Positions 1-7,791 are shown, counted from the first letter of the stretch. The stretch is 64,000 nucleotides of DNA from Pseudomonas arcuscaelestis (GCF_016881005.1 NZ_JACOPV010000017.1:1-64000), one strand, 5' to 3'. Program-made: numbers and translations. The notes: generated by a model not told the origin, from the sequence alone.

Positions 1-123
1 AATTATCAAGACCCAGGCGCCGATCGCTACGAGCAAAAGTATCGGGAGCGAGTTGTGAAAGGTTTGTACCGGCGTGCGGCTGAGTTTGGCTTCACGCTAC
101 AACCGGCGAGTGGTGTTTCTTAG
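1..123 (+). pseudogene. C-terminal tail of an unidentified transposase-like protein, cut by the window start
   Basis: An open frame enters from the left edge and ends at TAG 121-123. It encodes 40 residues rich in Arg, Tyr and Glu, including DRYEQKYRERVV and RRAAEFGFTL. This kind of basic tail is seen at the C-terminus of some bacterial transposases, but I cannot assign the family. The frame is the same as that of the downstream IS3 orfB yet is not homologous to it. Its last codons overlap the remnant of the IS3 orfA, so the join between two different elements lies near 118-123. The stop codon itself may come from the IS3 side of the join. The 5' part is outside the window, so it is unknown whether the gene is otherwise intact. 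Confidence 0.45.
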
Positions 124-160
124 GAAGGCGGCGGTATTCTTTGCCAAAGAGTCCAGGTGA
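119..160 (+). pseudogene. Remnant of IS3 orfA (last codons only)
   Basis: In the frame ending at TGA 158-160 the peptide LRKAAVFFAKESR is read, which is the standard C-terminal ending of IS3-family OrfA (consensus about LKKAAAFFAKES). Codons upstream of 119 do not continue the OrfA leucine-zipper pattern, so the helix-turn-helix part is gone. orfB starts in the -1 frame relative to this one and overlaps it by four bases, the usual arrangement for programmed -1 frameshifting to an OrfAB fusion. Confidence 0.6.
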
Positions 161-1020
161 GATACGCCTTCGTCGCTGCTGAGCGGACTCAATACCCGGT
201 GCGAGTGCTGTGTCGGGTAATGGAGGTCTCGGTTTCAGGTTTCTACGATTTCACGCACCGTCGGCTTCGTCCCGACCCAGACACTCAACTTCGCATTGAT
301 TTGCGCAGCATCTTTGTGGCCAGTCGAAATACCTATGGTCGACCACGGTTGGTGGCAGCCTTGCGCCAGAAATCGCATGCAGTCGGCCATAAACGGGTCA
401 GACGATTGATGCACGAAGAGCGAATCCAGGCCAAATCCAAAGGCGGCTTCAGGCACTGTACTACTGACAGCCACCACTATTTGCCGGTCGCAAGCAATGT
501 GCTGAATCGCCAGTTTTCCATCGATAACCCCACGCCGACCTGGGTCGGTGATATCACCTATCTGCCTACCAAAGAAGGATGGCTGTACCTAGCCATCGTT
601 TTGAGCATTCAGACGCGCCAGATACTGGGCTACAGCCTCTCAGACCGGATGCCTGATACGTTGGTTGAGCGCGCCTTCCTGAACGCCTGGAGTACGTGCT
701 CTGGCACGAGTGGAGCGGTCTTCCACTCAGATCAGGGCAGTCAGTACGCAAGCAGCAAGTTCCGTCTGACGCTCGCCAAAAAAGACTTCAAGCAAAGCAT
801 GAGTCGAAGGGGAAATTGCTGGGACAACGCGGTGGCTGAGAGCTTTTTCGCTACGCTGAAAAGAGAGGAGGCTCGTGGGGTCTACCCCACCAAGAAACAG
901 GCACAGCTATCAATCGCTGGCTATGTGCATGGGTTTTACAACAGTAGTCGACTGCATTCAGCACTGGGGTATCGTTCTCCGAACGAATATGCAAAGTGCC
1001 TAAGGCAGGCGACTGAATAG
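157..1020 (+). CDS. IS3-family transposase OrfB (DDE integrase-type)
   Basis: This is the 287-residue catalytic subunit of an IS3-family transposase. It has an N-terminal HTH_21-like region (about 1-100, including YGRPRLVAAL) and a retroviral-integrase-like rve core. The DDE residues are visible as the Asp of TWVGDITYL (about 130), the Asp of FHSDQGSQYAS (about 192) and the Glu of NAVAESFFATLKRE (about 228). The C-terminal YNSSRLHSALGYRSPNEY motif is typical of the family. Translation starts at GTG 157 or, more likely, by frameshifting from orfA. The reading frame is complete, but with only a remnant of orfA present the normal OrfAB transposase cannot be made from this copy. Confidence 0.93.
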   Translation: MRYAFVAAERTQYPVRVLCRVMEVSVSGFYDFTHRRLRPDPDTQLRIDLRSIFVASRNTYGRPRLVAALRQKSHAVGHKRVRRLMHEERIQAKSKGGFRHCTTDSHHYLPVASNVLNRQFSIDNPTPTWVGDITYLPTKEGWLYLAIVLSIQTRQILGYSLSDRMPDTLVERAFLNAWSTCSGTSGAVFHSDQGSQYASSKFRLTLAKKDFKQSMSRRGNCWDNAVAESFFATLKREEARGVYPTKKQAQLSIAGYVHGFYNSSRLHSALGYRSPNEYAKCLRQATE

Positions 1021-1059
1021 CCTGCTTCTTGGCGTCCGTTGTCACGGTACAGGCCCATG

Positions 1060-1085
1060 CCCACTTTTGCCCCGACAAAAGTGGG
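1060..1085. repeat. Perfect hairpin repeat beside the IS right end
   Basis: CCCACTTTTG (1060-1069) and its exact complement CAAAAGTGGG (1076-1085) are separated by six bases. The hairpin starts nine bases after the predicted IS terminus. The following 1086-1200 holds no convincing gene. An open frame across it (1039-1278) has no ribosome-binding site and is judged spurious. The unit looks like a dispersed intergenic repeat, but I cannot confirm its copy number from one window. Confidence 0.5.
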
Positions 1086-1216
1086 TCGCCGTAAAGGCGA
1101 AACCAGCCAGTGGTGCCACCACATCAAACGGATATGCCCATCGACACACGAGCCTTATTCCGGTGCTCGCCCGCTAGCAGGCCCGGTGCGTAGTTCCCGG
1201 AATTCCGTGAACAACC

Positions 1217-1243
1217 AAAAAAAAGCCCGCAGTGTGAGCGGGC
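1217..1243 (-). terminator. Rho-independent terminator of hiuH
   Basis: Read on the minus strand, the stem GCCCGC / GCGGGC (1238-1243 with 1225-1230) and a seven-base loop are followed by eight T (1224-1217). It lies 32 bases beyond the hiuH stop. Confidence 0.85.
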
Positions 1244-1274
1244 AAGGACCTACGAAGATTCTTCTAGCGACCAA

Positions 1275-1628
1275 CTAGCTTCCACGATAGGTCGAGTAGC
1301 TGTACGGCGAGATCAACAGCGGAACGTGGTAGTGATCCTGTTCGGCGCTGATACCAAAACGCAGCACCACTACGTCCAGGAAGGCATGTTCCGGCAGTTG
1401 CACGCCACGGGCGCGGTAGTAGTCGCCGGCATTGAACTGCAACTGGTAAACGCCACTGCGATAATCATCACCCTGCAGCAGAGGCGCGTCGCAACGGCCA
1501 TCGCTGTTGGTCAGGGTGGTATGTACCAACTCAAGCTGCTGGCCTTCAACCCGGTACAGCTCGACCTTGATCGAGCTGCCAGGGCAGCCATGAGCGGCAT
1601 CCAGTACATGCGTGGTCAAACGTCCCAT
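1275..1628 (-). CDS. hiuH: 5-hydroxyisourate hydrolase (transthyretin-like)
   Basis: HiuH hydrolyses 5-hydroxyisourate, the product of urate oxidase, to OHCU, the second step of urate breakdown. The 117-residue protein has the family marks. The N-terminal THVLD holds an active-site His, SDGR supplies the Arg, HYHVPLL lies near the C-terminus, and the protein ends in the diagnostic YSTYRGS. Length is normal for bacterial cytosolic forms and no signal peptide is seen. It is transcribed away from puuE, with a 384-base divergent region holding two TTGTNNACAA palindromes. UraD (2939-3454) takes its product and PuuD (4057-5382) supplies its substrate, so the chemistry from urate to allantoin is complete in this cluster. 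Confidence 0.96.
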   Translation of the reverse strand: MGRLTTHVLDAAHGCPGSSIKVELYRVEGQQLELVHTTLTNSDGRCDAPLLQGDDYRSGVYQLQFNAGDYYRARGVQLPEHAFLDVVVLRFGISAEQDHYHVPLLISPYSYSTYRGS

Positions 1629-1734
1629 TGCTTGCGCGCCTCTGTTCTATCTATGGGCAAAAAAACCCGAACGGCACCGGCAGAAGGCTCGGCAGCGTAC
1701 GGCTGTCGGATTATTAAGACATTTTAATGTAAAA

Positions 1735-1744
1735 TTGTACACAA
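1735..1744. promoter_or_regulatory. Operator-like palindrome TTGTACACAA in the hiuH/puuE divergent region
   Basis: TTGT-AC-ACAA has perfect TTGT/ACAA half-sites; only the centre departs from symmetry. It lies 107 bases upstream of the hiuH start, on the hiuH side of the region. It matches the three perfect TTGTATACAA sites at 1928, 11271 and 11411. The shape resembles operators of FadR-type GntR regulators (GT-N(1-3)-AC); that assignment is an inference. Confidence 0.5.
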
Positions 1745-1908
1745 TAATTCGGTATTCTTTCCTGGCATGCCTTCTACTCCCCGTAAATACGCCATCAGTC
1801 GCAAAACCATGCTACTGGCCGACGTCGGCGTCATTAACTGACCAAACAGGCAGGTTTCTTGCAAAGCCTTTACGGGTCGAAAAGTGTGAGAAATTCAAAA
1901 AAACAGGC

Positions 1909-1937
1909 TTACAAACCGCAAACAAAGTTGTATACAA
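1909..1937 (+). promoter_or_regulatory. Candidate puuE promoter with overlapping TTGTATACAA operator
   Basis: TTACAA (1909-1914) and TATACA (1931-1936) are 16 bases apart and resemble a sigma-70 -35/-10 pair. The -10 hexamer lies inside the perfect palindrome TTGTATACAA (1928-1937), so a bound protein would block polymerase. The puuE start codon is 76 bases downstream. The remaining 1629-2012 sequence is AT-rich and holds no gene. Confidence 0.5.
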
Positions 1938-2012
1938 TCAATCCATCGTCGTGGGCATTACCCTGCACGGGCGCCACGCCATCCGTTTAAACGTATAAGA
2001 AGGAAGACTGCA

Positions 2013-2939
2013 GTGAGCGCTGATTATCCTCGCGACCTGATCGGTTACGGCAACACCCCACCACATCCGCGCTGGCCGGGGAATGCCCGCATCGCTTTGT
2101 CTTTCGTGCTCAACTACGAAGAAGGCGGTGAACGCAACATTCTTCACGGGGACAAGGAATCGGAGGCCTTCCTCTCGGAAATGGTCGCCGCCCAGCCTCT
2201 GCAGGGTGCTCGTAATATGAGCATGGAATCGCTGTATGAGTATGGCAGCCGTGCTGGGGTCTGGCGCCTGCTCAAGCTGTTCAAGGACACCGGCGTTCCG
2301 CTGACCATCTTCGCCGTGGCCATGGCCGCCCAGCGTCACCCCGATGTGATTCGCGCCATGGTCGAAGCCGGCCATGAGATCTGCAGCCACGGCTACCGCT
2401 GGATCGACTACCAGAACATGGACGAGGCGCAAGAGCGCGAGCATATGCTCGAAGCCATCCGCATCCTCACCGAGCTGACGGGCGAACGTCCACTGGGTTG
2501 GTACACCGGCCGTACCGGGCTGAACACTCGCCGCCTGGTGATGGAAGAAGGTGGTTTTCTATACGACAGCGACACCTACGACGACGACCTGCCTTACTGG
2601 GAACCCAACAACCCGACCGGCAAGGCGCACCTGGTTATCCCGTACACCCTCGACACCAATGACATGCGTTTCACCCAGGTGCAGGGCTTCAATTGTGGCG
2701 AACAGTTCTTCCAGTACCTCAAGGACGCGTTCGACGTGCTGTACGAAGAAGGCGCCGAAGCACCGAAGATGCTCTCCATCGGCCTGCACTGCCGCCTGAT
2801 CGGCCGCCCTGCCCGCCTGGCTGCACTGAAGCGCTTCATCGAATACGCCAAGAGCCACGAGCAAGTATGGTTCACCCGGCGCGTGGACATCGCCCGTCAC
2901 TGGCATGCCACCCACCCTTACAAAGCCGAGAACGCCTAA
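2013..2939 (+). CDS. puuE: Allantoinase PuuE (polysaccharide-deacetylase fold)
   Basis: PuuE opens the hydantoin ring of allantoin to give allantoate. It is a 308-residue cytosolic protein of the polysaccharide deacetylase superfamily, unrelated to the metal-dependent AllB amidohydrolases. The N-terminal YPRDLIGYGNTPPHPRWP and SFVLNYEEGGE are characteristic of PuuE, and EICSHGYRW is the NodB-like metal-site region. Translation is set at GTG 2013 because AGGAAG (2001-2006) precedes it by six bases and the family N-terminus begins there. The stop overlaps the uraD start (TAATG), so the two are co-transcribed and probably translationally coupled. Confidence 0.95.
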   Translation: MSADYPRDLIGYGNTPPHPRWPGNARIALSFVLNYEEGGERNILHGDKESEAFLSEMVAAQPLQGARNMSMESLYEYGSRAGVWRLLKLFKDTGVPLTIFAVAMAAQRHPDVIRAMVEAGHEICSHGYRWIDYQNMDEAQEREHMLEAIRILTELTGERPLGWYTGRTGLNTRRLVMEEGGFLYDSDTYDDDLPYWEPNNPTGKAHLVIPYTLDTNDMRFTQVQGFNCGEQFFQYLKDAFDVLYEEGAEAPKMLSIGLHCRLIGRPARLAALKRFIEYAKSHEQVWFTRRVDIARHWHATHPYKAENA

Positions 2940-3454
2940 TGACCGCTTTCAAAACCCTCAAGCCTTCGTCCCTGGAGCGCAGTGCTTTCGTTGAAGCCTT
3001 TGCCGATATCTACGAGCACTCGCCATGGGTAGCCGAGAAGGCCTACGACGTGGGCCAATTGCAGGAAGTCGATCAGATCGAGGCCCTGCACCAGCGCATG
3101 AGCGACATTCTCTTGAGCGCCGACCACGCCGCTCAACTGGCACTGATCAACGCTCACCCGGACCTCGCCGGCAAGGCCGCTGTCCAGGGTGAACTGACCG
3201 AATCGAGCACCAACGAACAGGCCGGCGCCGGTATCCACCAATGCACCGCCGAAGAGTTCGAGCGTTTCACTACGCTCAACGAAGCCTATAAAGAGAAGTT
3301 CAAGTTCCCTTTCATCATGGCGGTAAAAGGCAGCAATCGGCACCAGATCCTCGCCTCTTTCGAGAAGCGCATCCACAACTCGGTCGAGGCCGAGTTCAAG
3401 GAAGCCCTGGCGCAGATCAACCTGATTGCCTTGTTCCGCCTGCTGCAACTTTAA
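2939..3454 (+). CDS. uraD: OHCU decarboxylase
   Basis: UraD decarboxylates 2-oxo-4-hydroxy-4-carboxy-5-ureidoimidazoline to (S)-allantoin, the third urate step. The 171-residue all-helical protein shows INAHPDLAGKAA, whose His is the known catalytic residue, FPFIMAVKG and the C-terminal EFKEALAQINLIALFRL. The open frame extends much further upstream, but the ATG at 2939 overlaps the puuE stop as TAATG and matches the family N-terminus, so the longer reading is rejected. It follows puuE with no gap. Confidence is high from motif and context. Confidence 0.95.
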   Translation: MTAFKTLKPSSLERSAFVEAFADIYEHSPWVAEKAYDVGQLQEVDQIEALHQRMSDILLSADHAAQLALINAHPDLAGKAAVQGELTESSTNEQAGAGIHQCTAEEFERFTTLNEAYKEKFKFPFIMAVKGSNRHQILASFEKRIHNSVEAEFKEALAQINLIALFRLLQL

Positions 3455-3502
3455 GGGAAGGCCCAGCCTTACCCTCCACAACACAGAATAAAGAGAATCC
3501 GC

Positions 3503-4006
3503 ATGCGCACTTTAGTGATTGAGCCATTGACCAAAGAAGCCTTCGCCCCTTTCGGTGACGTGATCGAAACTGACGGCAGCGACCACTTCATGATCAACAA
3601 CGGTTCGACCATGCGCTTCCACAAGCTGGCAACGGTTGAAACCGCCCAGCCCGAGGACAACGCGATCATCAGCATCTTCCGCGCCGACGCGCAGGACATG
3701 CCCCTGACCGTTCGCATGCTGGAGCGCCATCCGCTGGGCAGCCAGGCGTTTATTCCGCTGCTCGGCAACCCCTTTCTGATCGTGGTCGCGCCCGTTGGCG
3801 ATGCACCTGTATCAGGTCTTGTCCGCGCCTTCATCAGCAATGGAAGGCAGGGCATCAATTACCATCGCGGCGTCTGGCACCACCCGGTGCTGACGATCGA
3901 AAAGCGGGATGACTTCCTGGTGGTTGATCGCAGTGGCACTGGCAATAACTGCGATGAGCATTTTTTCAATGAGGATGAGCAACTGATCCTCGCCCCCCAC
4001 CAATAA
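3503..4006 (+). CDS. allA: Ureidoglycolate lyase
   Basis: AllA splits (S)-ureidoglycolate into glyoxylate and urea. The 167-residue cupin-like protein has the family's LTKEAFAPFGDVIE start, a central LERHPLGSQAFIPL and the metal-site region GINYHRGVWHHPVL near 120-133. It is 48 bases after uraD on the same strand. In P. aeruginosa an allantoicase gene (alc) sits between these two; here there is none, so the substrate of AllA must come from an enzyme encoded elsewhere. Its products connect to other parts of the window: glyoxylate feeds gcl (11447-13222), and a urea transporter is at 18019-18906. Confidence 0.93.
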   Translation: MRTLVIEPLTKEAFAPFGDVIETDGSDHFMINNGSTMRFHKLATVETAQPEDNAIISIFRADAQDMPLTVRMLERHPLGSQAFIPLLGNPFLIVVAPVGDAPVSGLVRAFISNGRQGINYHRGVWHHPVLTIEKRDDFLVVDRSGTGNNCDEHFFNEDEQLILAPHQ

Positions 4007-4056
4007 GAGAAGGCCCGAGCACCCGACTACAGGGTGCCAGGGTAGAGGTAAAGACT

Positions 4057-5382
4057 GTGGAAGCACATCTGTTGGAATGGCTGAACCTGAGCGTGCGTTG
4101 GGTTCACATGATTACTGGCGTGGCATGGATTGGCGCGTCGTTCTATTTCGTATGGCTGGAAAACAACCTCAACCGCGCCAACCCGCGCGATGGTTTGTCC
4201 GGCGATCTCTGGGCGATTCACGGTGGCGGGATCTACCACCTGGAGAAGTACAAGCTGGCTCCGCCGAAAATGCCGGAGAACCTGCACTGGTTCAAATGGG
4301 AAGCCTACTTCACCTGGATGTCGGGTATCGCCCTGCTGTGCCTGGTGTTCTACTGGAACCCTACCCTGTACCTGCTGGCCCCAGGCAGTTCCCTGAGCGG
4401 CGCTGAAGGTATCGCTATCGGTGTTGGCTCGCTGATCGCAGGCTGGTTCATCTACGACTTCCTGTGCGACTCGCCACTGGGCAAGCGTCCTGGCCTTCTT
4501 GGCCTGGTGCTGTTCGTTCTGGTTATTGCTGCCTGTTACGGCTTCAGCCAAGTGTTCAGCGGCCGCGGTGCCTATCTGCACACCGGTGCGATCATCGGTA
4601 CCATCATGGTTGGTAACGTGTTCCGCATCATCATGCCGGCCCAGCGTCAACTGGTAGCCGCTATCGAAGCCAACCAGACACCTGACCCGCTGCTCCCAGC
4701 CAAGGGCCTGTTGCGTTCGCGCCACAACAACTACTTCACCCTGCCGGTGCTGTTCATCATGATCAGCAACCACTTCCCGAGCACCTATGGCAGCCAGTAC
4801 AACTGGTTGATCCTGGCCGGTATCGCAGTGGCTGCAGTATTGGTTCGTCACTACTTCAACACCCGTCACGACAGCAACAAGTACGCATGGACCCTGCCGG
4901 TCGGTGCCCTGTCGATGATCTGCCTGGCCTACGTCACTGGCCCTGCGCCAATGCCGACCGCACCTGAGCAGGCCGCCGCCAAAGTCGAGTACCAACCACT
5001 GCCGGAAACAGCATTGGGTGGCAAGACCGCTGCCGAAAAAGCTGCAGAGAAAGCCGCCGAGCCTGCCCAGGCTGCTGCGCCTGTCGAAGCCCCCGCTACT
5101 ACCGTCGCCACACTCGACGACGCCGGCTTCAACAAGATCCACAGCGTGATCCAGGAACGTTGCGCCGTGTGCCATTCGGCCAAGCCGACCAGCCCACTGT
5201 TCAGCGCTGCGCCTGCTGGGGTAATGCTCGACACCCCGCAGCAGATCCAGCAGCAAGCTGCGCGTATTCAGGCACAGGCTGTTGCTACCCAGATCATGCC
5301 TCTGGGCAACATCACACAGATGACCCAGCAGGAACGTGAACTGATTGGCGCGTGGATCGCCAAGGGTGCACCAACAAACTAA
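4057..5382 (+). CDS. puuD: Membrane-bound cytochrome c urate oxidase
   Basis: PuuD oxidises urate to 5-hydroxyisourate and passes electrons to a cytochrome rather than directly to oxygen. The 441-residue protein has an N-terminal integral-membrane part (about 1-295) with around eight hydrophobic segments, including VHMITGVAWIGASFYF. An Ala/Pro/Glu-rich linker follows (about 300-350), then a C-terminal cytochrome c domain. Heme attachment is by CAVCH (369-373), with Met414 in QIMPLGN as the likely axial ligand. The start is GTG 4057 after AGAGGT. It replaces soluble uricase in this cluster, which fits the absence of a uox gene. It lies 50 bases after allA in the same operon. Confidence 0.93.
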   Translation: MEAHLLEWLNLSVRWVHMITGVAWIGASFYFVWLENNLNRANPRDGLSGDLWAIHGGGIYHLEKYKLAPPKMPENLHWFKWEAYFTWMSGIALLCLVFYWNPTLYLLAPGSSLSGAEGIAIGVGSLIAGWFIYDFLCDSPLGKRPGLLGLVLFVLVIAACYGFSQVFSGRGAYLHTGAIIGTIMVGNVFRIIMPAQRQLVAAIEANQTPDPLLPAKGLLRSRHNNYFTLPVLFIMISNHFPSTYGSQYNWLILAGIAVAAVLVRHYFNTRHDSNKYAWTLPVGALSMICLAYVTGPAPMPTAPEQAAAKVEYQPLPETALGGKTAAEKAAEKAAEPAQAAAPVEAPATTVATLDDAGFNKIHSVIQERCAVCHSAKPTSPLFSAAPAGVMLDTPQQIQQQAARIQAQAVATQIMPLGNITQMTQQERELIGAWIAKGAPTN

Positions 5383-5394
5383 GCAACAGGCTTT

Positions 5395-5436
5395 AAGCAA
5401 CAAGCAACAAGCAACAAGCAACAAGCTGCAAGCCAA
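5395..5436. repeat. Heptamer tandem repeat (AAGCAAC x4 and variants)
   Basis: Four exact AAGCAAC units (5395-5422) are followed by AAGCTGC and AAGCCAAG. Read on the other strand this is the GCTTGTTGC / GCTTGCAGCTTG type of low-complexity spacer common between Pseudomonas genes. A related GCAGCTTGGAGCTAGAAGCT stretch occurs near 15070-15090. The repeat separates puuD from the permease. Confidence 0.75.
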
Positions 5437-5515
5437 GCGCGCATTCCTGCTTCTACCCCAAGCATGGCGCTTGAGCTTGCAGATCTAAAGAATAAAAACA
5501 AAACCGAGGTGTTGC

Positions 5516-6871
5516 ATGTCCGAGTCACGCAAGGCGTACATCCCTGTTGCGCCCCCACGACAGCCACTACCAATGTTCCAACTGTTCCTGGTGGGCCTCC
5601 AACATGTCTTGCTGATGTACGGGGGTGCGATTGCCGTACCGCTGATCATCGGCCAGGCCGCCGGCCTTTCTCGTGAAGAAGTCGCTTTCCTGATCAATGC
5701 CGACCTGCTGGTCGCTGGTGTCGCCACCATCGTCCAGTCGTTCGGCATTGGCGCAGTCGGCATTCGTATGCCGGTGATGATGGGCGCAAGTTTTGCTGCA
5801 GTCGGCAGCATGGTAGCCATGGCCGGTATGCCCGGTGTCGGCCTGCAAGGCATCTTTGGTGCAACCATTGCCGCCGGCTTCTTCGGCATGCTGATCGCCC
5901 CGTTCATGTCCAAAGTGGTGCGCTTCTTCCCGCCGCTGGTGACCGGCACGGTCATCACCTCGATTGGTCTTTCGCTGTTTCCGGTAGCGGTCAATTGGGC
6001 CGGTGGCGGCGCTGAAGCGGAAACCTTCGGCTCCCCTATCTACTTGCTCGTGGCCGCGCTGGTGTTGATCACCATCCTTCTGGTCAATCGTTTCATGCGC
6101 GGTTTCTGGGTCAATGTCTCGGTGCTCATCGGCATGGGCCTGGGTTACATCCTGGCCGGCTCGATCGGCATGGTCGATCTCTCCGGCCTCGACGAAGCGC
6201 CTTGGGTACAAGTCGTTACGCCGCTGCACTTTGGCATGCCGACCTTCAGCCTCGCGCCAATCCTGTCCATGTGTCTTGTTGTGGTAATCATCTTTGTCGA
6301 GTCCACCGGCATGTTCCTGGCACTGGGCAAGGTTACCGACCGTGAAGTCACCCCTGGCATGTTGCGCCGTGGCCTGATGTGCGATGCCGGTGCCTCCTTC
6401 GTCGCTGGTTTTTTCAATACCTTCACCCATTCCTCCTTCGCCCAGAACATCGGCCTGGTGCAAATGACGGGCGTGCGTTGCCGCTACGTCACGGTAGTTG
6501 CCGGCGGCTTCCTGATTCTGCTCAGCCTGCTGCCTAAAGCTGCGTTCCTGATCGCCTCAATTCCGCCTGCAGTACTGGGCGGGGCCTCGATTGCCATGTT
6601 TGGCATGGTTGCAGCCACCGGGATCAAGATTCTTCAGGAAGCGGACATCGCCGACCGCAGAAATCAGTTACTGGTCGCCGTCAGCGTCGGCATGGGCCTG
6701 ATTCCGGTGGTCCGTCCGGAGTTCTTCGCGCAAATGCCACAGTGGATGGAGCCGATCACCCATAGCGGCATCGCCATGGCGACGGTCAGCGCGCTGATCC
6801 TCAACCTGTTGTTCAACATCCTCGGCGGCGCCGAGCGTGCGGCGCATAACGACGCCGCCCACCAGCACTGA
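5516..6871 (+). CDS. Urate/xanthine permease (NCS2/NAT family)
   Basis: This is a 451-residue inner-membrane proton symporter of the nucleobase-ascorbate transporter family. It has about 12-14 hydrophobic segments. The GLQHVLLMYGG motif in the first helix and the NAT signature QNIGLVQMTGV (about 320) are visible, as is the ESTGMFLALG segment whose Glu binds substrate in characterised members. Position directly after the urate oxidase and before two nucleoside channels makes urate or xanthine the best substrate guess; E. coli UacT and XanQ are the nearest well-studied types. The ATG 5516 follows a weak purine-rich site. Confidence 0.9.
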   Translation: MSESRKAYIPVAPPRQPLPMFQLFLVGLQHVLLMYGGAIAVPLIIGQAAGLSREEVAFLINADLLVAGVATIVQSFGIGAVGIRMPVMMGASFAAVGSMVAMAGMPGVGLQGIFGATIAAGFFGMLIAPFMSKVVRFFPPLVTGTVITSIGLSLFPVAVNWAGGGAEAETFGSPIYLLVAALVLITILLVNRFMRGFWVNVSVLIGMGLGYILAGSIGMVDLSGLDEAPWVQVVTPLHFGMPTFSLAPILSMCLVVVIIFVESTGMFLALGKVTDREVTPGMLRRGLMCDAGASFVAGFFNTFTHSSFAQNIGLVQMTGVRCRYVTVVAGGFLILLSLLPKAAFLIASIPPAVLGGASIAMFGMVAATGIKILQEADIADRRNQLLVAVSVGMGLIPVVRPEFFAQMPQWMEPITHSGIAMATVSALILNLLFNILGGAERAAHNDAAHQH

Positions 6872-6879
6872 GCCTTTGG

Positions 6880-6895
6880 GCGGCGCTTGCCGCCT
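6880..6895 (+). terminator. Terminator-like hairpin after the permease
   Basis: GGCGGC-GCTT-GCCGCC begins eight bases after the permease stop and is followed by a short T-rich stretch (TGGTTT). The T-run is weak, so termination may be partial and let some transcripts reach the porin gene. Confidence 0.5.
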
Positions 6896-6922
6896 GGTTT
6901 CACCCGAGCAACACGCAGGACC

Positions 6923-6946
6923 GTCGACTCGTGGGAGCGAGTCGAC
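6923..6946. repeat. Nine-pair hairpin in the porin leader
   Basis: GTCGACTCG (6923-6931) and CGAGTCGAC (6938-6946) form a perfect stem with the loop TGGGAG. It resembles the central part of Pseudomonas REP units (GTGGGAGCG). It lies 60 bases upstream of the first porin. Confidence 0.6.
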
Positions 6947-7005
6947 CGGGGCGCCTCGCGCCGAAACAACCCAAAACCAACAATAACAATGCCGGGAATC
7001 ACAAC

Positions 7006-7791
7006 ATGAAAGGCATCACCACTTCCCTCCTGTTGGGTAGCAGTCTGCTGGCCGCTTTGCCAGCCACCGCAGGAGACCTGCTGCTCTGGCACACCGAAAG
7101 TCTGACGTATCTCTACGGCAAAGACTTCAAGGTCAACCCTGCCATCCAGCAGACCGTGACCTTCGAGCACGCCAACAAGTGGAAATACGGCGACACCTTC
7201 CTGTTCATCGACAAGATCTTCTACAACGGCGGAACCGACCGCAACAAGGGCAGTAACACCTACTACGGTGAATTCAGCCCACGTTTGTCGCTCGGCAAGA
7301 TCTTCGATCGCAAATTTGAGTTCGGCCCGATCAAGGACGTGTTGATTGCCATGACCTACGAGTCTGGCGAAGGCGACAACGAGGCCTACCTGATCGGCCC
7401 CGGCTTTGACCTGGCGATTCCCGGTTTCAACTACTTCACCCTTAACATCATGCAACGCAACACCGAGGGCAGCCGCCCGGGTGACGGTGTCTGGCAGATT
7501 ACTCCAACTTTTTCCTACACCATTCCAATGGGTAAGTCCGACATCCTGTTCGATGGCTACATCGATTGGGTAGTGGACAACGACGAGAGCCGACGTGGCA
7601 CCTACCACGCCAACCTGCACTTCAACCCTCAGGTCAAATACGACCTGGGCAAGGCCTTGGACTTCGGTGCCAAGCAGCTGTACGTGGGTATCGAGTACAG
7701 CTATTGGAAAGATAAATACGGCATTGAAAACAACGGGCGCCTCGACACCAATCAGAACGTGACCAGCGCCCTGGTTAAGTTTCATTTCTAA
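7006..7791 (+). CDS. Tsx-like nucleoside-specific outer-membrane channel (first copy)
   Basis: This is a predicted 261-residue outer-membrane beta-barrel of the nucleoside-specific channel (Tsx) family. The signal peptide is MKGITTSLLLGSSLLAALPATAG, cleaved after the second Ala-containing turn to start at GDLLLW. Repeated aromatic and charged strands follow, and the chain ends in Phe (VKFHF), the usual barrel-assembly signal. The open frame runs upstream to 6931, but only ATG 7006 gives a proper signal peptide. It is closely similar along its whole length to the next gene (8156-8944). Context suggests uptake of purine nucleosides, bases or urate across the outer membrane. Confidence 0.88.
   Translation: MKGITTSLLLGSSLLAALPATAGDLLLWHTESLTYLYGKDFKVNPAIQQTVTFEHANKWKYGDTFLFIDKIFYNGGTDRNKGSNTYYGEFSPRLSLGKIFDRKFEFGPIKDVLIAMTYESGEGDNEAYLIGPGFDLAIPGFNYFTLNIMQRNTEGSRPGDGVWQITPTFSYTIPMGKSDILFDGYIDWVVDNDESRRGTYHANLHFNPQVKYDLGKALDFGAKQLYVGIEYSYWKDKYGIENNGRLDTNQNVTSALVKFHF

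Larger units (their letters stand above)
119..1051 (+). mobile_element. Left-truncated IS3-family insertion sequence
   Basis: The element holds the last codons of orfA, a complete orfB and a plausible right end. The right terminus is placed near 1051 because the reverse complement of 1031-1051 begins TGTACCGTGACAACGG; ends starting TGTAC or TGAAC are usual in IS3 relatives. No matching left inverted repeat is visible because the left end is replaced by another transposase fragment, so no target-site duplication can be checked. The element lies just downstream of the hiuH terminator. It interrupts the stretch where purine-degradation genes might be expected to continue in Pseudomonas. It is probably not mobile by itself, because most of orfA and the left end are missing. 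Confidence 0.7.

Noticed and set aside
1039..1278. A 79-codon frame over the hairpin and terminator after the IS
   Set aside because: It runs through a terminator, lacks a ribosome site and reads a repeat sequence; likely spurious.
1612..1998. A 128-codon frame across the hiuH/puuE divergent region
   Set aside because: It overlaps operators and the puuE promoter, begins inside hiuH and has no recognisable features.
2693..2938. N-terminal extension of uraD in the same open frame
   Set aside because: It is puuE coding sequence in another frame; the ATG at 2939 overlaps the puuE stop and starts the conserved UraD sequence.
4027..5436. A 469-codon open frame antisense to puuD
   Set aside because: It shadows the PuuD coding sequence; its composition is low-complexity and unlike a real protein.
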